Shown: positions 1 to 7,613 of the stretch, piece by piece
Layout of the letters: each line of letters starts with the position of its first letter
How positions within the stretch are numbered: position 1 is the first letter of the stretch
Origin: Candidatus Brevifilum fermentans
GTDB lineage: Bacteria > Chloroflexota > Anaerolineae > Anaerolineales > Villigracilaceae
Direction: 5' to 3'
DNA: 45,023 nt
Assembly (NCBI GenBank): GCA_945877125.1
Contig: CAMCQT010000027.1
Span: 1 to 45,023, forward strand
Program-made: the position numbers and the translations under genes
The notes under the pieces: model-generated
Databases searched by the model: none
Told to the model about the DNA's origin: nothing
What the model saw: only the letters and a program-made list of their open reading frames with translations

Positions 1-548
1 GCCAGCCAATCGGCGAGCGTGAGTTTCTCCGTCCACGAGGCGAGGTTGAACACCATTGGGATGGGATAGGTGACGTCGTCTCTGGCGCGTGCAATCAACT
101 GGCGGGCGAGTTCCAGCAGCATGGTCGTCTTGCCAGAGCCAGGCGCGCCGAGAATCAGCAGGGAACGTCCCATACCGATGGAATCGAAAATCTCCAGCAT
201 GGATGTCTCTGCGGGGAGGGTTTCGTCGGTCGATTCTTTTTTGATCGCCCACGGATATTTGGTCACCGCTTCGGGGTCTTGTTTGATGCCCAAGTCCAAT
301 AACGCCGCGCCGTGCAGGGATGCGTCCAGCACGCCTTTGATCCATGCGTTTTCGACATGTCCCAGCAGTATGCGGCGGTTGCGGTGCTCGAGGGTTTCTG
401 AGTCGCTTTTGAAGATGTTGAAGAATTTTTGGATGATGGTTTGGTTGACGGTGTTATTGTCCCCGATGATGACAGCGCTATCCACTACATCTCCGCCAAT
501 GGAGATGTTTTTGTTTTCAGAGGAAGCAGGCTTCTTGTTGGTAGGCAT
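1..548 (-). CDS. NACHT/STAND-type P-loop NTPase, N-terminal part (cut by window edge)
   Basis: I translated this frame directly; only the first 182 residues lie in the window. Residues 134-141 read GAPGSGKT, a Walker A motif, followed by a helix and the segment YPIPMVFNLASWTEKLTLADW, typical of bacterial NACHT NTPases in which the ATPase follows a short effector or sensing region. The N-terminus carries IGGDVVDSAVIIGDNNTVNQ, a Gly/Asn/Val-rich stretch often seen at the start of such proteins, then a helical region. The C-terminal sensor repeats that would define its role lie outside the window. A -10-like TATAAT sits at 586-591 on the same strand. NACHT proteins of bacteria are often anti-phage or signalling switches; here the adjacent AbiE pair makes defence plausible, but that is inference. 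Confidence 0.8.
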   Translation of the reverse strand, partial: MPTNKKPASSENKNISIGGDVVDSAVIIGDNNTVNQTIIQKFFNIFKSDSETLEHRNRRILLGHVENAWIKGVLDASLHGAALLDLGIKQDPEAVTKYPWAIKKESTDETLPAETSMLEIFDSIGMGRSLLILGAPGSGKTTMLLELARQLIARARDDVTYPIPMVFNLASWTEKLTLADWL

Positions 549-690
549 ATTGGATTTTTAGCGGGATTATCCCCACTATCCACTTATTATACGACCTCTT
601 TTTCAGGCTCTATCGCCCAGTTTAAGCGCTGTAATGTGCAATTTGGATCAACTATATTTACAGAATCCATCTTACGTCTTATGCGCTCAC

Positions 691-1491
691 TTATTTGAGC
701 AAACCTAAAAGATTATCTTTTGTAAGCAGACCAATATCTTCGCTTGAGCCAAGGAACGGACGCACGTCATCCAGCGCCTGCTCAAATGAAATTGTTTCGA
801 TTTTTGAGCGCACGATCTCACGCCAGTTTCCAATTGTTAGACTCGGGGCCGTCCACTCGGTTTGTGTCAGCGCATGATTGAGCAAAACCAAATTGGGATC
901 CGGCCAGCCCTTGTCGCTCAAATACCAGATTAGGTCATAAAGGTCGCGTCCCTTTATATAGGGACGTTGCAGAATCGCGTGAAGTTTTCCAGCCAGCAGG
1001 GATGCGCGGTCGTGGTGTTGTAAATTGAGCAAAACATGACGGCGAATCAAAGAGGTTTCCAGCGTAGCCCCCACTGGCGGGTTGGTATCCACTTCGAGTT
1101 TGACTGCCAGCATTTCATCCTGATGCGGGGTCAGTTTCAATTCATAAAGCAATCCTGAAAATCGAATGAAAGCGCTGTGAACTGTCTTTTGATCGTTTAC
1201 CTTGAGCGTGATGGCATAGCCCTGTGCTTCCATGTCTTTTCGAATGGATTGAAGGTATGAACGAAAATCATAGGACGCAGATTTTCTTTCAAGGGCAAAA
1301 TCAAGGTCTTCGGAATAACGCGGAAGTGAATACAAGAACCTCAATGCGGTGCCGCCATGAAATGCGATGGTGGTCATTGCGCCACTGCGCTGCAAACTTT
1401 GCAGGATCAATGCCTGCAAATATTCGCGAGTCAGGTTGCGCGCTTCAACAGGGGTTGATGATTGAATCAATGTCTTTAGATATTCTTTCAT
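691..1491 (-). CDS. abiEii: AbiEii-family nucleotidyltransferase toxin
   Basis: The 266-aa product has the nucleotidyltransferase signature FHGGTALRFLYSLPRYSEDLDF at residues 44-65, with the paired acidic residues D62 and D64 expected to bind metal. This is the hallmark of the AbiEii/MenT toxin family, which transfers nucleotides onto target RNA (tRNA in MenT) and blocks growth or phage propagation. Length matches the family. The start overlaps the stop of the upstream abiEi by 4 bases (ATGA), the usual coupling in type IV toxin-antitoxin operons. No disruption is visible, so the toxin looks intact. Confidence 0.88.
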   Translation of the reverse strand: MKEYLKTLIQSSTPVEARNLTREYLQALILQSLQRSGAMTTIAFHGGTALRFLYSLPRYSEDLDFALERKSASYDFRSYLQSIRKDMEAQGYAITLKVNDQKTVHSAFIRFSGLLYELKLTPHQDEMLAVKLEVDTNPPVGATLETSLIRRHVLLNLQHHDRASLLAGKLHAILQRPYIKGRDLYDLIWYLSDKGWPDPNLVLLNHALTQTEWTAPSLTIGNWREIVRSKIETISFEQALDDVRPFLGSSEDIGLLTKDNLLGLLK

Positions 1492-2123
1492 GGCAACTCC
1501 TCGTATTCATCTTTTTCCTGCGCGGCAAGTTTTTCGATTTGAGCGGAAATTCGCCGCCATTTCGGTTTCGCGGCACGCTCAGCAAACTCGTTCAAGCGGA
1601 CGAGATCCAGACGCTCCATATTTTGCAAACGGAGCTGGCTGAGGTAATTGGAAGAATCAGCCTTGGGCGTGAGATGTGCCAGGTCGAGCAGAGCCTTCTC
1701 GGGCGTGGCAACAAACGCCTGCTGTCCCTGGGAAAGTTCCACGAGTTGATATCCAAAAAAGAAATGGGGCGCAAGATGCTGGAAGTGAAATCCGCCGTCC
1801 CATTGTGACGGGCGAAGCATGGTCATGCTCAACGTCCGCGGAGTATATTCGGGGATCAATCCATAAAAAGCTAGTGCAGATTGCGCACTTACATAAGAAC
1901 CTGGCATCAAGGCATTTGCGATCAGGAATGGATGCGGGATGATGTTTTGATACGGCGGGGCGAGGGTATAAAGTCCGCGCCGCAGTTGACGAATGCGCCC
2001 GCTTCGCACCCAACGGGACAGTTGGCGCTGCACATCAACAGAATCCACATCCCCGGCAAGAAGCAGCCCCGTTTCAAAAAAGGGGAGTTCTCCAACAAGG
2101 GTTAGTAGTTTCTCGAATTTCAT
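1488..2123 (-). CDS. abiEi: AbiEi-family antitoxin / transcriptional repressor
   Basis: The 211-aa product begins with a winged-helix segment (QRQLSRWVRSGRIRQLRRGLYTL, about residues 32-54), the conserved AbiEi N-terminal DNA-binding domain, followed by the antitoxin domain with the NALMPGSYVSAQSALAFYGL pattern. It would repress its own operon and neutralise AbiEii. It precedes the toxin and overlaps it by 4 bases. No Shine-Dalgarno lies before the ATG; instead a promoter sits so close (-10 ends 6 nt upstream) that the mRNA is probably leaderless. A decayed second copy of this gene's 3' end lies at 2721-2830. Confidence 0.87.
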   Translation of the reverse strand: MKFEKLLTLVGELPFFETGLLLAGDVDSVDVQRQLSRWVRSGRIRQLRRGLYTLAPPYQNIIPHPFLIANALMPGSYVSAQSALAFYGLIPEYTPRTLSMTMLRPSQWDGGFHFQHLAPHFFFGYQLVELSQGQQAFVATPEKALLDLAHLTPKADSSNYLSQLRLQNMERLDLVRLNEFAERAAKPKWRRISAQIEKLAAQEKDEYEELP

Positions 2124-2129
2124 ACATTT

Positions 2130-2158
2130 ATTATGCCATAAACGGCAAGTTGTTGCAA
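2130..2158 (-). promoter_or_regulatory. Promoter of abiEi-abiEii, probably leaderless
   Basis: Read on the minus strand, TTGCAA (2158-2153), a 17-bp spacer and CATAAT (2135-2130) are followed by 6 bases and then the abiEi ATG. The predicted transcription start therefore coincides with the start codon. Seen directly; function inferred. Confidence 0.5.
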
Positions 2159-2172
2159 TAAAAATATTTCAG

Positions 2173-2487
2173 TCAAATCTTCGGTGATCCCCGCTTTTTC
2201 ATCTTTGTTTTTCTGCCAGCCCCCATTCCAATGTCGTGAAACGATGTGCCACATTGTTTCACGGGACTGCCTGCCAGTACGCACAACTTGCGGGCACGGG
2301 TGATGGCAGTGTAGAGCAGATTGCGCTGGAGCATAGTGTAGTGTTGGGTCACGATCGGCATCACCACCACAGGAAATTCTGATCCCTGCGCTTTGTGGAT
2401 CGAGACAACAGACGCAAGGATCAGTTTGCTAAAGAGATCATGTGATAATAAAAAAAACAGATTGCCACAATTCTGTGATGGTCTGCT
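2173..2487 (-). pseudogene. RecD-like helicase C-terminal remnant
   Basis: This open stretch contains [19 protein letters not shown] followed by [20 protein letters not shown], the last helicase motifs (UvrD_C_2) of RecD/RecD2-type superfamily 1 helicases. The rest of the helicase is absent: there is no start codon in good context, the frame closes at 2488-2490, and the sequence upstream of about 2430 no longer resembles the family. Downstream of the GSP the tail runs through a palindrome (2235-2263) and ends in a basic tail unlike the family. I read it as a gene fragment left by rearrangement. Confidence 0.7.
2235..2263. repeat. 29-bp imperfect palindrome inside the helicase remnant
   Basis: CGTGAAACGATGTG (2235-2248) is mirrored by CACATTGTTTCACG (2250-2263) with one mismatch and a 1-base centre. 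No T-run follows on either strand, so it is a poor terminator. It may be a mobile palindrome or an operator. Confidence 0.5.
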
Positions 2488-2720
2488 TTAAGGGATCAAA
2501 TGACTTGTCCAGTGAAGCAACTTGAAAAATCTTCTGGGTTCAAAAAAGTGTCAATAAGGTTGAGAGCAAATTCCCTGCAACCAGAGAGCGTATCGCTATT
2601 ATCACTTTGCATTGCCAGATAAATTTTTATCGTCACGGACGAACTTTCCAAAAATGTTCAAAACACCTTATTGAAGCAGTCTCAAAAGATTATTTTGGGA
2701 AGCCAATTAACCATGATAAA

Positions 2721-2830
2721 TCCTCAGGTTCATCTTTTTCCTGCTGGTTCAGTTTTTCGATTTGAGCGCAATTTGAATCTACCTCGGTTTCATAGTGCGC
2801 TTTACGAACTTGTTTAAGCACATTTTTCTA
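2721..2830 (-). pseudogene. Degraded duplicate of the abiEi 3' end
   Basis: From 2721 the sequence follows the abiEi 3' end at about 1499-1600: both contain CATCTTTTTCCTGC and AGTTTTTCGATTTGAGCG at matching spacing, then drift through a recognisable but eroded match. No continuous frame survives. It is a relic of a second abiE locus or of a local duplication. The stretch 2488-2720 and the stretch 2831-2920 show no gene I can support. Confidence 0.6.
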
Positions 2831-2921
2831 ACGTCTCGAATTTTCAATTACAGCAAATGGATAAATTCAAGAAAGAGATGTGTAACTTGATAACATAAAG
2901 TTATTCCATTTCACAAGCTGG

Positions 2922-2950
2922 TTGACAAAAATAAGTTAAGCATATAAAAT
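2922..2950 (+). promoter_or_regulatory. Strong sigma-70-type promoter before the recombinase module
   Basis: TTGACA (2922-2927), a 17-bp spacer and TAAAAT (2945-2950) make a near-consensus promoter, with initiation expected near 2957. It lies upstream of a short terminated leader and then the 58-aa ORF and recombinase. Confidence 0.6.
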
Positions 2951-2956
2951 CTTTGT

Positions 2957-3030
2957 TGCCTGAAGTGTGAGTTTCCTTTGGGATGATTCCGCCGATTAGC
3001 CTCTTTCCGAAAGGAAAGGGGCTTTTTTTG
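2957..3030 (+). ncRNA. Putative short leader RNA ending in an intrinsic terminator
   Basis: From the predicted start at about 2957 to the T-run the transcript would be about 70 nt. It ends in an 11-bp stem, AGCCTCTTTCC (2998-3008) with GGAAAGGGGCT (3013-3023), a GAAA loop and seven T. It contains no reading frame of note. It could be an attenuator that throttles the downstream recombinase or an independent small RNA. I do not recognise an RNA family. Confidence 0.4.
2998..3030 (+). terminator. Rho-independent terminator between promoter and recombinase genes
   Basis: An 11-bp stem with one G-T pair, GAAA tetraloop, followed by TTTTTTT (3023-3029). It lies downstream of the promoter and upstream of the coding genes, so read-through or a second promoter is needed for their expression. 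Confidence 0.7.
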
Positions 3031-3057
3031 TTATTTTTTTTAAATTGATAAGGAGAT

Positions 3058-3138
3058 ATGTCAAGTAAAAAAGAAACAACGGTGAATCCAACAAGCAGCG
3101 CTCTTATGCAGAAAGATGCCTTTAGACCTTACAAATAA
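3058..3138 (+). CDS. Possible 26-aa peptide upstream of the recombinase
   Basis: ATG at 3058 opens a 26-codon frame rich in Lys, Ser and Thr, ending TAA at 3136-3138. AGGAG sits only 2 bases before the ATG, closer than usual, which argues against efficient initiation. No family recognised. It may be a leader peptide or chance. Confidence 0.2.
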   Translation: MSSKKETTVNPTSSALMQKDAFRPYK

Positions 3139-3248
3139 TATATAGCGTGCATCTATGCACCTGCTATTTATCATACCGACCAAACGACATGTCAGTGATA
3201 TTTGACAACTCAACCAAATAAAACATCGCACATATACAAAGAGGAAAA

Positions 3249-3425
3249 ATGGAAAACAAACAAAACCTTTCAATTGATTTGAAGACCGAAGAATTCGCTA
3301 GAGAGTTGGGGTTGCAATTGCGTCTCATATTTATGGAGGAGAAATCCGAAAAACAAGTTTCTCTCGACAAGGTCGTAAAGCCGATTGTAGCCCCTGCAAC
3401 GTCTAAAAAAGATAAGGTGAAATAA
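3249..3425 (+). CDS. 58-aa hypothetical protein coupled to the serine recombinase
   Basis: ATG at 3249 has GAGG 4 bases upstream and encodes 58 residues with a charged, amphipathic helix (about residues 11-38, including KTEEFARELGLQLRLIFMEE) and a Lys-rich tail. Its TAA overlaps the ATG of the recombinase in TAATG (3423-3427), so the two are translationally coupled. Small coupled ORFs before large serine recombinases can be partner or directionality factors, but I see no known family signature; that role is a guess. Confidence 0.55.
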   Translation: MENKQNLSIDLKTEEFARELGLQLRLIFMEEKSEKQVSLDKVVKPIVAPATSKKDKVK

Positions 3426-5233
3426 TGAGCGACGAATTCAACTTTTCAAAGCCTAAAAATATTACGGCCGACCAGGTTATCCAATACCTCACAAAAATCG
3501 CAAAAGACAATCCTGAGCCTGAAACAAATCGCGCTGTTATCTATGTGCGCAAGTCGCGTGTAATTTCAGGCATTTCGTATTACTCTCCTGAGATACAAGA
3601 GAAGGACTGTCGCGGTCTTGCTGTAAGAAATAATTTCGAGGTTCAAAAAGTGATTACCGACCTGGATCGGTCAGGCAAAAATTCTGACAGACCCGGACTG
3701 CAGGAAATCTTAATGATGGCACGGAATCGTGAAATTGACTATGTGCTTGTCCAGTACATTGACCGAAATTACCGCAACGGACTCAGTATGTTGAAATTCT
3801 ATGAAAAACTTGGCGAGTATGGGGTTTCTATTTTGTCAGTTCATGAAAACATCAACACTAATGACTTTCAGGGTCGTTTTATGCTTTTCATGTATTCGAT
3901 CATGGCAGAATGGCCCATCCACTTGACCTCTGAGCGCGCGCGGGCAACTGCCGAAAATCTGAAAGAAAAAGGACGACATCATGGGGCTTATAGACTGGGT
4001 TATTGCAATGGAGTTTGTTCTAATTGCAAAGACCCGAACGGATTTGACTATTGCCCGTTATATGGTGGTCACAATCGTGTAGAAAGTGAAAATGGACGTG
4101 TCCAGGTTCCACATCCCATTGAAAAGCACGCGGTTGTGTTGATTGTAAGTATGTATGAGGCTGGCTATAGTTCCAGAGAAATCGCAAGGCATCTAAACGA
4201 TAATCTCTTTTTAGTTGATGAAGTAAACGTTAAATTTAGAACCAAAGGAATCGCAGGATATAAGGAGCCTGGCAAATTTACTTCTGAAAGCATAATAGGC
4301 ATTGTCCGAAGCCCGTTTGCTGTTGGGGTCGTGGCGCATTATCCAACAGCTAAATTGAATTTACAGGACGACATCGAGAATCCAAAAAAGTACAAGATAA
4401 CCGTCAAGAACCGACGTATTCCCGAAAAAACCTACGCGGGCAAACATGAGGCGTTGTATCCATACGAAGTTTGGGAGAAAAACCAAACCATACGAATTTC
4501 GAAGAAGAAGGTCCCCACAAATTCAGAAAAGCCCAACCGCACCTACCTGCTGCGGGGCATCGCCCAATGCTGGGAGTGTCTACCCTATACAAAGCCAGAT
4601 AAAACAGTCTCGCTGCGCGGCTCCACCAACGGCTCGGGCAAAGCCATTTACCGATGTGCCAGTTTGCATGGACGCAAAAAAGACAAGCAGTCAAAATTAA
4701 ATCTCACACAATTCGATCTTATTTCCAGCCATGATGAATATGCTCCAAATTTACGAGAGCTACATCCCAAGCCCATTCTTCAAGCGGCGTTATTGGAGAA
4801 ACAAGTTGAAGACCTAGTCTTGAACCTGGAAATCCCACAGGAGTGGTATGAGAGAATTCTGGCTTATATGGTTTCCGATGAGGGACTGAGTGAGTACAAA
4901 AGAAAGAATTACAACCTCAGTACTGAGTTCAAAAAGTTCAGGGATATGTATTCTGAAGGAGATATAGACTCTGCTGAATATACTGCAAAGAAAATGCAAA
5001 TATCAACAGAACTGACTAATTTAAAGCCCAGCTCAAATCCTGACCTGCATCATATTATCCCGGTCATAAAAGATTTCCCCAAGCTATGGCAAATGTTGTC
5101 ACAAGAAGGAAAACATATTTTATTGCGCGTTATATTTGAGCGCATTTATTTTGATGGAAACGGCCAGATTCGTGAAGTCAGAGCGCATGCCCCCTTTGAC
5201 ACCATACTTAATCTACATACCGATTGCGAATAA
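3425..5233 (+). CDS. Large serine recombinase (site-specific integrase/excisionase family)
   Basis: The 602-aa product has an N-terminal resolvase domain (about 35-190): YVRKSR with candidate nucleophile S44, the DLDRSGKNSDRPGLQEIL block at 79-96, and DRNYRN in place of the usual DRLSRN. The recombinase domain and a Cys-containing ribbon (CWEC ... YRC) follow, then a helical C-terminus. Between catalytic and recombinase domains is C194-x3-C198-x2-C201-x8-C210, a four-Cys insert shared in spacing with the second recombinase at 5739. Such enzymes cut and rejoin DNA at att sites through a phosphoserine link. Translation is coupled to the 58-aa ORF before it. Confidence 0.9.
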   Translation: MSDEFNFSKPKNITADQVIQYLTKIAKDNPEPETNRAVIYVRKSRVISGISYYSPEIQEKDCRGLAVRNNFEVQKVITDLDRSGKNSDRPGLQEILMMARNREIDYVLVQYIDRNYRNGLSMLKFYEKLGEYGVSILSVHENINTNDFQGRFMLFMYSIMAEWPIHLTSERARATAENLKEKGRHHGAYRLGYCNGVCSNCKDPNGFDYCPLYGGHNRVESENGRVQVPHPIEKHAVVLIVSMYEAGYSSREIARHLNDNLFLVDEVNVKFRTKGIAGYKEPGKFTSESIIGIVRSPFAVGVVAHYPTAKLNLQDDIENPKKYKITVKNRRIPEKTYAGKHEALYPYEVWEKNQTIRISKKKVPTNSEKPNRTYLLRGIAQCWECLPYTKPDKTVSLRGSTNGSGKAIYRCASLHGRKKDKQSKLNLTQFDLISSHDEYAPNLRELHPKPILQAALLEKQVEDLVLNLEIPQEWYERILAYMVSDEGLSEYKRKNYNLSTEFKKFRDMYSEGDIDSAEYTAKKMQISTELTNLKPSSNPDLHHIIPVIKDFPKLWQMLSQEGKHILLRVIFERIYFDGNGQIREVRAHAPFDTILNLHTDCE

Positions 5234-5245
5234 TTGAAAGATGAG

Positions 5246-5668
5246 TTATGTGTCGAAATATTTTTCGAGCAAAACCATAATGGCATCTGCAACTTTTCTG
5301 CGGGTTTTTGGATCAGATATTTTGGCGATTTTCATGGCGACATCCACAGATTCGATTGGAAGTTTTCCTGGCGTGTCGAAAGAAACATCGAATACTTGCA
5401 GCCTTGGCCATAATGCCAATTCAAGAAATTCGTTGGGATTTACTTCAAAGTGATTTGCCAGATAAACGCAGCTCGTCAGGCTTGGGCGCTGCCCGGAAAG
5501 AATCCGCTGGATGGAAGCATTATCCAGCCCAGCGCGCAGGCTTGCCTCCCGATAGTTTTCATTTTTTTCTTCGAGCAATTGGTGGATCCGTTCAATCAAC
5601 GGCTGCGGTTTATACGCTTTCTTATATGCGCTTTTTAATCTCTTGGCAAGTGGTTGCTGCTCGATCAT
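5246..5668 (-). CDS. XRE-family helix-turn-helix regulator
   Basis: The 140-aa product carries a lambda-repressor-like HTH (NYREASLRAGLDNASIQRILSGQRPS, about residues 35-60) and a helical C-terminal half. I chose the ATG at 5666-5668 because GGAG lies 5 bases upstream; an in-frame TTG at 5684-5686 would add six residues but has no ribosome binding site. It sits between two recombinase genes, convergent with the first and divergent from the second across an AT-rich 70-bp gap, so it probably controls the second recombinase and itself. The target is inferred. Confidence 0.8.
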   Translation of the reverse strand: MIEQQPLAKRLKSAYKKAYKPQPLIERIHQLLEEKNENYREASLRAGLDNASIQRILSGQRPSLTSCVYLANHFEVNPNEFLELALWPRLQVFDVSFDTPGKLPIESVDVAMKIAKISDPKTRRKVADAIMVLLEKYFDT

Positions 5669-5738
5669 ACTAACTCCATCATTCAATGGGATAAAATATT
5701 TTAATAATTATAACTTATGAAACAAAAGGAGATTTGAA

Positions 5739-7355
5739 ATGCAGGAAGCAACAGGTTCGGGATTTCTAAGGGCGGCAGGGTATCGCCGTGTTTCCATGCG
5801 TGAACAGGTTGATGGCTTTAGCCTGGACGCACAGGAAAACAGCATAACAAAATATGCAAGGGAGCAGGGCTGGAAATTGATCAACATTTACCAGGATGCG
5901 GGCATCTCAGCCAAAAAGGGAAGTCATCGCCCAGCGTTTGAGAATCTGCTGGCTGATGCGAAGTTGAAAAAGTTTGACGTTGTGATTGTAGACAAGGTAG
6001 ATCGCTTCTACCGTCATCTGGGCGGATTGCTGACAACCCTTGACGTGTTAAATAGCTATGGAGTCTCGTTTGTCTCAGTACAAGAGCGAATCGACTTTAC
6101 AAGTCCCTGGGGAAAGTTAATGCTATCCGTACTCGGCACGCTTGCAGAAATATATCTTGATAATCTTCGGCAGGAAGTTCGCAAGGGAAAGTTGCAGCGC
6201 GCCCGACAGGGGCTGTGGTTGGGAGGGACACCATTTGGTTATTGCAACGGATTATGCTCCAAATGCACAGACCCAAATGGGCAGGGATATTGCCCGGAAT
6301 TTGGACAGCCTGATAAGAGAAACGGAAAGGCGCTTGTTCTTCATCCAGTGGAAAGCAAAGTTGTTGCCCAGGCTTTCGATTGGTATACATCCGAGAACTA
6401 TAGCTTCCGCACCATTGCTGACAACTTGAATCAGTTTGAAGTTCAACTTTCCAACAATCAAAGTGTGCCTGCTCGCCAAAAAGGATTGCCTGGCAGGTCC
6501 GCGCCCCATTCCTTCAATCGTGATACGGTACGAGATCTGTTGGGCCGAATGGCTTATGCTGGGAAATTAACCTATCAGGGGGTAGACAAGGACGGGAAAC
6601 ATCGAAAGAGAAAAAATCCATCCGAGATTTTTGAAGCCACCCACGACGCGATCATAAGCCTTGAGACATTTGAAAAGGCAAAAGAAATACGGGAAACACG
6701 ATACAAGAATTGTTTCAGCCGCAATGATCGCCCAGTGCGGGTTTACATGCTTACAGGTATTCTGCATTGTGGATATTGCGGCGGTTCCATGAGAGGCGTC
6801 TCCAATGGTTACAGGCGTTATTATGTGGATGGAAACCAAAGGGATAAATCCTGTCATTGCCCCCAAAAAACAATTTATGCCGAAGAATTTGAAAAGCAGT
6901 TCTTGGACTGGATTAACGGTATATTTGAAAATATAAATTTGGAAGAGGATATTCAAAATGAAGCCGTAGCAAAAATTCAGGAAAAGCGGCTCAATCGTTC
7001 AAAGGATTTATTTTTACTCGGCGAGATTGACTACGCTTCCTTTGTTGCAGAAAAGAAACGCACAGATGATATAAAAGAAGCCTTGCATGTTATAGAAGCG
7101 CGTAGTATAATAAAATTCGTACAAGAAAGTAAATCCCAACTTCTTGATTGGGAACATCTTTCACAACTTAAACGCAAAAGGCTGCTGCAAGGACTAGTTG
7201 CAACAGCCTACGTGCGTGAAAGCGCATTCGTGGCAGCTCAGCCTACTTTTGCGTTTCAACCTACAGTGGCTTCACAGTCACAAGGACTGCGAGCGTGTAA
7301 CAGCGGGGAGGGCGGGATTCGAACCCGCGACTGGTTTAACCCAGCACTCACTTAG
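5739..7355 (+). CDS. Second large serine recombinase; 3' end overlaps a tRNA-Ser gene
   Basis: The product of up to 538 aa starts with AAGYRRVSMREQVDGFSLDAQ (nucleophile S19), then DAGISAKKGSHRPAFENLL and VDKVDRFYRHLGGLL of the resolvase fold, the insert C169-x3-C173-x2-C176-x8-C185, the recombinase domain, and a zinc ribbon (HCGYCGGSM ... CHCP). ATG 5739 has AAAGGAG 7 bases upstream. The last 16 codons (from about 7305) run antisense through the tRNA-Ser at 7304-7390, giving the tell-tale GEGGIRTRDW tail. Serine recombinases often sit at the edge of their element, so this junction probably marks the attachment site. It shares the Cys insert but little else at the ends with the first recombinase. 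Confidence 0.9.
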   Translation: MQEATGSGFLRAAGYRRVSMREQVDGFSLDAQENSITKYAREQGWKLINIYQDAGISAKKGSHRPAFENLLADAKLKKFDVVIVDKVDRFYRHLGGLLTTLDVLNSYGVSFVSVQERIDFTSPWGKLMLSVLGTLAEIYLDNLRQEVRKGKLQRARQGLWLGGTPFGYCNGLCSKCTDPNGQGYCPEFGQPDKRNGKALVLHPVESKVVAQAFDWYTSENYSFRTIADNLNQFEVQLSNNQSVPARQKGLPGRSAPHSFNRDTVRDLLGRMAYAGKLTYQGVDKDGKHRKRKNPSEIFEATHDAIISLETFEKAKEIRETRYKNCFSRNDRPVRVYMLTGILHCGYCGGSMRGVSNGYRRYYVDGNQRDKSCHCPQKTIYAEEFEKQFLDWINGIFENINLEEDIQNEAVAKIQEKRLNRSKDLFLLGEIDYASFVAEKKRTDDIKEALHVIEARSIIKFVQESKSQLLDWEHLSQLKRKRLLQGLVATAYVRESAFVAAQPTFAFQPTVASQSQGLRACNSGEGGIRTRDWFNPALT

Positions 7356-7390
7356 CAGGCGAGCCCATTCAGCCACTCTGGCACCTCCCC
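7304..7390 (-). tRNA. tRNA-Ser (anticodon GCU)
   Basis: The minus strand folds with acceptor GGGGAGG/CCTCCCC, anticodon stem CTCGC/GTGAG around loop CTGCTAA (anticodon GCT in DNA), a long class II variable arm (CTGGG/ACCAG) and T-arm GCGGG TTCGAAT CCCGC. The discriminator is G. CCA is not encoded (CTG follows), unlike the neighbouring tRNA-Ser. Its 3' end abuts the recombinase gene. Confidence 0.93.
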
Positions 7391-7473
7391 AATTTTTTTG
7401 TAGTAGCGACTTCTTACATTCGGCTAGTCGCACAAGGACAGTTGCTAAAGCTGTCACTACGGAATAATCAGCC

Positions 7474-7561
7474 TGGCGGAGGGGGTGGGATTCGAACCCA
7501 CGTTGGTGTGACCCAAACATGTTTTCAAGACATGCGCCTTCAGCCGCTCGGCCACCCCTCC
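7474..7561 (-). tRNA. tRNA-Ser (anticodon UGA) with encoded CCA
   Basis: Minus strand: acceptor GGAGGGG/CCCCTCC, anticodon stem CATGT/ACATG around CTTGAAA (anticodon TGA), variable arm typical of serine tRNA, T-arm GTGGG TTCGAAT CCCAC, discriminator G, then CCA at 7476-7474. It lies 83 bp upstream of the tRNA-Ser(GCU), so both may be co-transcribed. Confidence 0.94.
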
Positions 7562-7600
7562 AGGCGAAAGCCATTTTACCATATATCAGCATCGGGTTGG

Positions 7601-7606
7601 TATAAT
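7601..7606 (+). promoter_or_regulatory. -10 box (extended TGG-TATAAT) giving a leaderless start
   Basis: TATAAT preceded by TGG lies 7 bases before the ATG at 7614, leaving no room for an untranslated leader or Shine-Dalgarno. No good -35 is visible, which fits the extended -10 pattern. Confidence 0.5.
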
Positions 7607-7613
7607 CGCCGCC

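Noticed and set aside
1224-1808. A 194-codon plus-strand open frame
   Set aside because: It is antisense to both abiE genes, which have clear family motifs and operon coupling; its translation has no recognisable pattern.
2488-2720. Search for a missing toxin or origin between the two gene relics
   Set aside because: No frame with family features, no iterons and no tRNA fragment were found.
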